Origin: Amborella trichopoda
Lineage: Eukaryota > Streptophyta > Magnoliopsida > Amborellales > Amborellaceae
NCBI RefSeq assembly: GCF_000471905.2
Contig: NW_006500351.1
Coordinates: 1,282,533 to 1,346,532 of the forward strand
Direction: 5' to 3'
Length of the DNA stretch: 64,000 nt
Shown here: one piece after another, positions 59,636 through 64,000 of the stretch
Position numbering within the stretch: position 1 is the stretch's first letter
How the letters are laid out: every line of letters begins with the position of its first letter
Notes under the pieces: model-generated
The model's database searches: none
What the model was told of the DNA's origin: nothing
The model's input: the letters and a program-made list of their open reading frames with translations, nothing else
Translations under genes and position numbers: made by a program

Positions 59636-59840
59636 ATTTGTACAAGGCAGCAACCTTAAACAATCCAAGTAAGACGCGCCTCTAAATTATGCTTAAAGAT
59701 GAAGTCTTGGTACTGGTAAATTTTATGATGGCCTAAAAAAATTATTTGTCCCTAATTATGAAATTTAAGGCTCTTATGGTGTAGATCGAATAGATTTATA
59801 AACACTGGAAAATAGATTGCCCAAATATTGTGCTACAAAA
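59636..59840. mobile_element. MITE family 1, half copy f
   Basis: Left terminus TTTGTACAAGGCAGCAACC, then TTAAACAATCCAAGTAA; middle block ATAGATTTATAAACACTGG. The right half is missing. Confidence 0.5.
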
Positions 59841-60127
59841 TGCCATCTCTCTCTCTCTAAGTTCACTAATTTTTGTATTCTCTCTTTCTCTACTTGTGTC
59901 TTCTGTAATCTCCTGATATCGCTTGTGAAATCCCCATGTGCCATGGAACGTGAAGCTCGAGCAAGTTTCCAGCGACCTCTGCAACAAAATCCGGCTGCTC
60001 TTTTGTTTGATCCCGAATACAATTCGGAAAATGTCAATGAAGGATGTGAAATCAGGGTTTCAAGAAGCTCAAATGATCATCCAAACAATCGCACAAGAAA
60101 ACCCTTCCCTAAAACTATGATCAATAC

Positions 60128-60899
60128 CATAGTTACCGGGAGTGCCCAACTAGGGTGGCGCTTCTGCTCTGGGACCCAGCTTCGACGCTCCGTAGCCGGG
60201 ATCTCGACTGGAACTCATTCCTTACTTTTTGGGAGCTTGCTTCTATTTTTAGGATTCTCGATCCTGTTCACAACGGATCTCGCTCCTATTTTTAGGATTC
60301 TCGATCCTGTTCACAACAGAGCTCGCTCTAGATACTGCACGGAACGAGTTCCTTAAATTTTAGGATCTCATTCCTGAGTAAATTAGATACCCGCTCTCAG
60401 AGTTTTCGGAGCACAATTCCTACTTTTATGGAACTCCATCCCTATTTTTCCGAACATCCTAAAAAAAACTTCTTAAATAAAAATTATTTTTAAAATAAAA
60501 TAATTATATTTTAAGCTAAATTTTTATTAAAAGTAGAGTTTTGCGATAGAGTGTGGACTAATCATGCACAGAACCCGATTCTTCCTTGAATGGAGCTCGA
60601 TCCATTCCAAATAGGAACATAGTTATTCTTAGATGGGGGTGCGATTTTGTTGTCGATGGGAGCACAATCCTAATGAATATGGGAACACAATCCCACTTGA
60701 CATGGAAAGCGTTCCCGTTAATAGGGATATCGATCCCGATGTATTGGAAACGCGCTCTCTATTTATACGGGATCTCGATCCGCTACTTTTACCTTCACTT
60801 GAACTCGCTCTCCAAACTCCGGAGCTTTGGGCAGATGTCGCTCCGACGCTCCAGCTCCCGAAACCGAAGCCGTTCCCGCTCCCGCTCCCAATAACTATG
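60128..60899. mobile_element. hAT-like non-autonomous DNA transposon (772 bp)
   Basis: Left end CATAGTTACCGGGAGTG; right end, read on the other strand, CATAGTTATTGGGAGCG. Flanks ATCAATAC (60120-60127) and ATCAAGAC (60900-60907) differ at one base: an 8-bp target duplication, the hAT size. The inside is packed with small palindromes such as GGGATCTCGATCC, GGAACGAGTTCC and GGGATATCGATCCC, and has a TTTTAGGATTCTCGATCCTG duplication at 60247 and 60291. No transposase. The reading frames inside (60586-60965) are by-products of the GC-rich repeats. Confidence 0.7.
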
Positions 60900-60965
60900 A
60901 TCAAGACACCAAAGGTCGAACCAGTTGAGGAGTGTGATCTTGAAAATCATGCCACTAGCTTATAG

Positions 60966-61495
60966 GATCTGCTTTTTTAGAACCCCACAAGCCCTTCTAG
61001 TGGCGAACTGATAAACCCTTTTAATGGCGAAAGGAGCAAACCATGATTGAGTTTCAGGCTTGCTCGATCAACTCTCTCTAGAGAGTGCCTTAGAAACCCA
61101 GGTGGCATATTATTCAATCCGCCTCATTGTTTGAGTTTAAGTCATTTCTCCACTTTGCATGAAACTATGCAAACAAATTCTTTCACATGCTTTTTCTCCG
61201 ATTCAGGTTTTGAGTTCAGAGAGAGAAAAGTTATTGCTTCACAGTTTTTACAAAGAACAGGCCATATCGAGTGTTTATCGAGTGTTGTTATTGTCAAATA
61301 GGAGGGCAATATAGGCCAAAAAAAAAAAAGCCGAAGGTGTTTTTCATAATTTATAAAAAATCATCAAATGATAATAAAGGCCCCCAAACCATATCGATAC
61401 ATAGACGGCTCAAAAAAAAAAAACTTCAGCTAAAAAATCAATCAAGTGTAGCGATTTGATTGGTAAGTAGCCAGTTTTCACTCAAACCCCTCCAC
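60966..61495. other. Intergenic sequence upstream of the GATA gene
   Basis: No gene seen. A-runs at 61318-61330 and 61411-61421. Confidence 0.5.
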
Positions 61496-61577
61496 TTATC
61501 AGTTTAGGCATTAGTCAGATTATGCTAACACAACTTTTATCAGTTTAGGCATTGGTCAGATTATGATAACACAACTT
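61496..61577. repeat. Tandem duplication of 41 bp in the GATA promoter
   Basis: TTATCAGTTTAGGCATTAGT and TTATCAGTTTAGGCATTGGT start two copies of 41 and 41 bp with two or so differences. About 370-450 bp before the start codon. The copies contain TTATC, a GATA core on the other strand. Confidence 0.85.
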
Positions 61578-61724
61578 AATACTTGCCTTTGTTAACAGCA
61601 TAGCCTTTTTATAAGAAAAATTCCAAGATTCAAACATCACACTCTCTCAAATATGGCATCAACATAACAGAGGGAAAGGATTCCAGAATTGTATATTCGT
61701 CTTTAACGCAGTCTCTCTCCACGG

Positions 61725-61802
61725 ATAAGGGATAGATTAGTCATTTCTCACAAGTCCACAGAGATAAGGGATATATTAGTCATTTGTCACAAGGCCAAAG
61801 GG
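61725..61802. repeat. Tandem duplication of 39 bp in the GATA promoter
   Basis: ATAAGGGATAGATTAGTCAT and ATAAGGGATATATTAGTCAT start the two copies. They lie directly before the TATA-like box. Each contains GATA words, so they could bind the GATA factor itself or related factors. Confidence 0.85.
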
Positions 61803-61809
61803 ATATATA
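61803..61809 (+). promoter_or_regulatory. Probable TATA box of the GATA gene
   Basis: ATATATA in GGGATATATAGGCACAG, 136-142 bases before the start codon. A start of transcription about 30 bases on, near 61835, would leave a 5' UTR of about 110 bases rich in CT. Confidence 0.5.
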
Positions 61810-61944
61810 GGCACAGCTACATACTTGAGTAAAGGGATCAAGAAAGAGAGAAAGAAAGGCTTTTACACACTTTTCCCTAACTACCCTTATTCTCTCTCTC
61901 TAACTCTTCTTGTTCTCTCTCTCTCTAGGGCTCTGTTGTCTCCC

Positions 61945-63331
61945 ATGACCCCCAATTACCTCAGGCCACACTCCTTCTCTTCAGCTCAACCCCATGAACT
62001 CTCATGGAGGCAACAGCCTAATAGAGAAGAAGAAGAAGAAGATGATCAAGCAGGTGAAAAAATGGTGCACCCCCATGAGGGCCACCTCAATATCACGGTA
62101 GAGACCCAAGCACTTCACCTTCATCCTCATAAACAACATCAGTTTCATCTTCTTCACTCCTCAAAACTTCAATTCCAAAGAAAAAACTGTCAAAAGATTG
62201 AGGAAGAAGTGGAGGAGTCTTATGAGTACAGTCGAAAGGTCCATGGATCTTCCACTCAAACGTCTTCGATGGGTTTTGTAAGGACCTGCTCGGATTGCTA
62301 CACCACCAAGACACCGTTGTGGCGAAGTGGGCCTCAAGGTCCCAAGGTAAATTTCTACTGACCTCTCTCTCTCTTTCTCTCCAATTGTTCTTGATCCCGA
62401 TCACTAAGATTGTTTTAAGATCTCTGCCCCCGCTCTCTCCGTTTAATCCTGCTCATGATCACTTAAATTTTTTAGGTTTTTAGGTTTTCTCTCACTTCCT
62501 TCCTCCCTCCCCCCCCTCTCTCTCTCTCACACACACACAACACAACTGTTCTTGCTCGTGATCAGTATTTCAAGATCTCCCCCTCCTCTCTCTCCAGCTA
62601 ATCTTCATCGTGATCACTGAAATGGTTTTTGATCTCTTCCATCCTCGGACCCCAGAAAAAACTAAAAAAAATATAGCTACTCTCCCTCAACTGGCTTTCC
62701 TTTTTACTGTTATTCCTGATCATGATCATTTAGGTTGTTGGGTTCATCTCTCTCCATCTCTCTCTACCCCGTCGCCCACCCCAATTGATCATGATCATGA
62801 TCACGACGATGGTTATGATCCTCACTCATCCCTCTATCTCCTCTTCTTGGTCTTGATCAGTGTCATCGATGCACTTAAGATCACCACCACTAAAAAATTT
62901 TAGCAGCTACGGTTTGTAATGCTAAACTGATTTTGAACTGCCTCTTTCCCCTCGTTCAGTCTCTTTGCAATGCTTGTGGGATTCGACAGAGAAAGGCAAG
63001 GCGAGCAATGGCAGCTGCCATGCAAAAAGAGTTAGACAAGGAGAAGAGAATGGACCCCAATTTCACCACCACAACCGCTGCGACCTACTACAAGAAGCGA
63101 AGCAAAAAGATAACCGCACAACGACATGCTCCAAAGAAGAGGCTTTGCTTCGAGGAGGAGGAAGAGTCAGATTATGATGAAACATTAGCACAATCCTCTC
63201 CTACACTTCCCCCTCGTGATCGCGATGTGGATTTACGAAAGGGATCAGCGTTTCATCGAGTTCTCCCACAAGACGAGGAAGAAGCTGCCATCTTGTTAAT
63301 GGCACTTTCATGCGGCCTACTTCATGGTTGA
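61945..63331 (+). CDS. B-class GATA transcription factor with LLM domain (GNC/GNL group)
   Basis: Two exons: 61945-62346 and 62960-63331, intron 62347-62959 (GT...AG, phase 0), 257 residues. The zinc finger is C-X2-C-X18-C-X2-C: CSDCYTTKTPLWRSG (Cys115, Cys118) before the intron and SLCNACGIRQRKARRA (Cys137, Cys140) after it; an intron between GPK and SLCNACG is usual for this class. A basic stretch (KKRSKKITAQRHAPKKR) follows, probably a nuclear signal. The end, EEAAILLMALSCGLLHG, is the LLM motif that marks the LLM B-GATAs. FHRVLPQDE before it resembles the end of Arabidopsis GNL. The start at 61945 (MTPNYL) was chosen because the upstream ATG at 61825 gives only CT-repeat codons. Residue 131 is Gln where Arg is usual (GPRGPK). 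Family role: nuclear regulator of chlorophyll genes and greening, in light, cytokinin and gibberellin pathways. Confidence 0.93.
62347..62959 (+). other. Intron of the GATA gene with repeated GATCA blocks
   Basis: 613 bp. Three imperfect units of about 110-130 bp lie at about 62370-62480, 62545-62640 and 62700-62790, each a CT-rich part followed by TGATCATGATCA-, CGTGATCACT- or GATCACTTAA-like sequence. ATTGATCATGATCATGATCA occurs at about 62783-62803. A frame with ATG at 62610 is open but has no domain. Confidence 0.7.
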
Positions 63332-64000
63332 GTTCTGTCAAAGAAACCATCTCTACCATACATAGATCAGATTGATTCGATGCGAGAGTGGAACGTATGG
63401 ATCACTAGGCAAAATAAGTTTATCTATCCACAGGAATTAAGATGCTCTTGTGGAAAGCCACAGAGCCAAATCCCTTTGTTTTGAGGAGTGAGGAATAAGG
63501 AGGGATAATTCGCCATTGTTATTTCATTAGGTTATGTCCTTTCTCTTTGTTACTGTCTTGTTTTTTTTTTACATTTTTTTCTTTCTGTTTTCCCCTTTTT
63601 TTTTTGGCCTTGTTTGAGAGAGAGAGAGAGACTATGTTTATTTGCCCAAACTGGGTAGTAAACTAAATGGATTGGTGATGCCATGTCAATATTGTAACCA
63701 GGGAGTAATTAGAATGTGAGCATTGCCTTCCATTTTTGATGTTAAAGAGTTTTGAGGCATATTTATTGTCCATAAATCCCCTTAACTAATCCATTACCAC
63801 CCCCCCCCCCCCCTCCTCTCTCTCTCTGGTTTCATGACCGTTTTCTATGTCGACAATTGAAATATGCTGGGTTCACTAGATACCACTCTCTCACTCCCTC
63901 TTAAAGTATGAAAGGTCATGCTTTACTTGTCTTAAGTTGAGCTATCCCTGGTTTAGCATTTACTAGACTCTCTCTCTCTCTCTCTCTCGTTTTGACCCAA
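63332..64000 (+). other. 3' UTR and downstream flank of the GATA gene
   Basis: No further gene. An AATAAG at 63491 is a possible weak poly(A) signal; no AATAAA was seen close to the stop. Simple repeats: T-runs at 63560-63605, GA at 63617-63629, C-run at 63799-63813, CT at 63970-63989. Confidence 0.5.

Noticed and set aside
59938-60120. A plus-strand frame before the hAT-like element that might be an exon
   Set aside because: No known domain, it stops at once when joined to the far side of the element, and no splice sites stand out.
60586-60965. Two overlapping frames, one ending in Arg-Ser repeats like an SR protein
   Set aside because: They lie within the hAT-like element and come from its CCGCTCCCGCTCCC-type repeats.
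61825-61944. An upstream in-frame ATG that would add 40 residues to the GATA protein
   Set aside because: The added residues are encoded by CT-rich 5' UTR sequence and end before MTPNYL, the usual kind of start in this group. The ATG lies about 20 bp after the TATA-like box, too close for a normal transcript start.

Overview
The window is nuclear DNA of a flowering plant. It holds one recognisable host gene, a two-exon B-class (LLM-domain) GATA transcription factor at the right end, and a very large block of nested LTR retrotransposons. Nothing is prokaryotic: there are no operons, the coding remnants are full of stops and frameshifts, and the one good gene has a GT-AG intron. A run of 20 N shows a scaffold-level assembly. 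The species cannot be named from the sequence.

Bases 1-48257 read best as four insertions nested in one another. The outermost (oldest) is a Ty1/copia element, D, of which only integrase, RT, RNase H and a probable 3' LTR remain to the right (45712-48257). Into its integrase region went a Ty3/gypsy element of Tat/Ogre type, B (1-3161 plus 34625-45711; its 5' LTR lies off the left edge). Into B went a second member of the same family, A (3162-34624), flanked by the 5-bp duplication CAGAC. Into A went an unrelated gypsy element on the minus strand, C (12240-23573), flanked by the duplication TCACA. Removing C and then A restores continuous sequence at both junctions.

The members are complementary and defective. 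B has gag and an RT / double RNase H / integrase region but no visible protease. A has gag and protease but no RT, RNase H or integrase. In their place A carries a minus-strand gene remnant (23664-27391) that looks like a plant mobile domain (PMD) protein with a coiled-coil tail. C has gag but no visible pol. Before their 3' LTRs, A and B both have long stretches of short tandem repeats.

From about 48260 to 60960 the DNA is AT-rich intergenic sequence. It contains several copies of two MITE-like foldback families, the 3' end of a LINE, a hAT-like non-autonomous element with 8-bp target duplications, and one unidentified minus-strand open stretch with an exon-like edge. One MITE copy spans the N gap, so the real length of the gap can be estimated. 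From 61500 to 63800 come duplicated promoter segments, a TATA-like box, the GATA gene (257 aa) and its 3' flank. The gene is probably an orthologue of the Arabidopsis GNC/GNL (GATA21/GATA22) group, nuclear regulators linked to chlorophyll synthesis, greening and cytokinin response.
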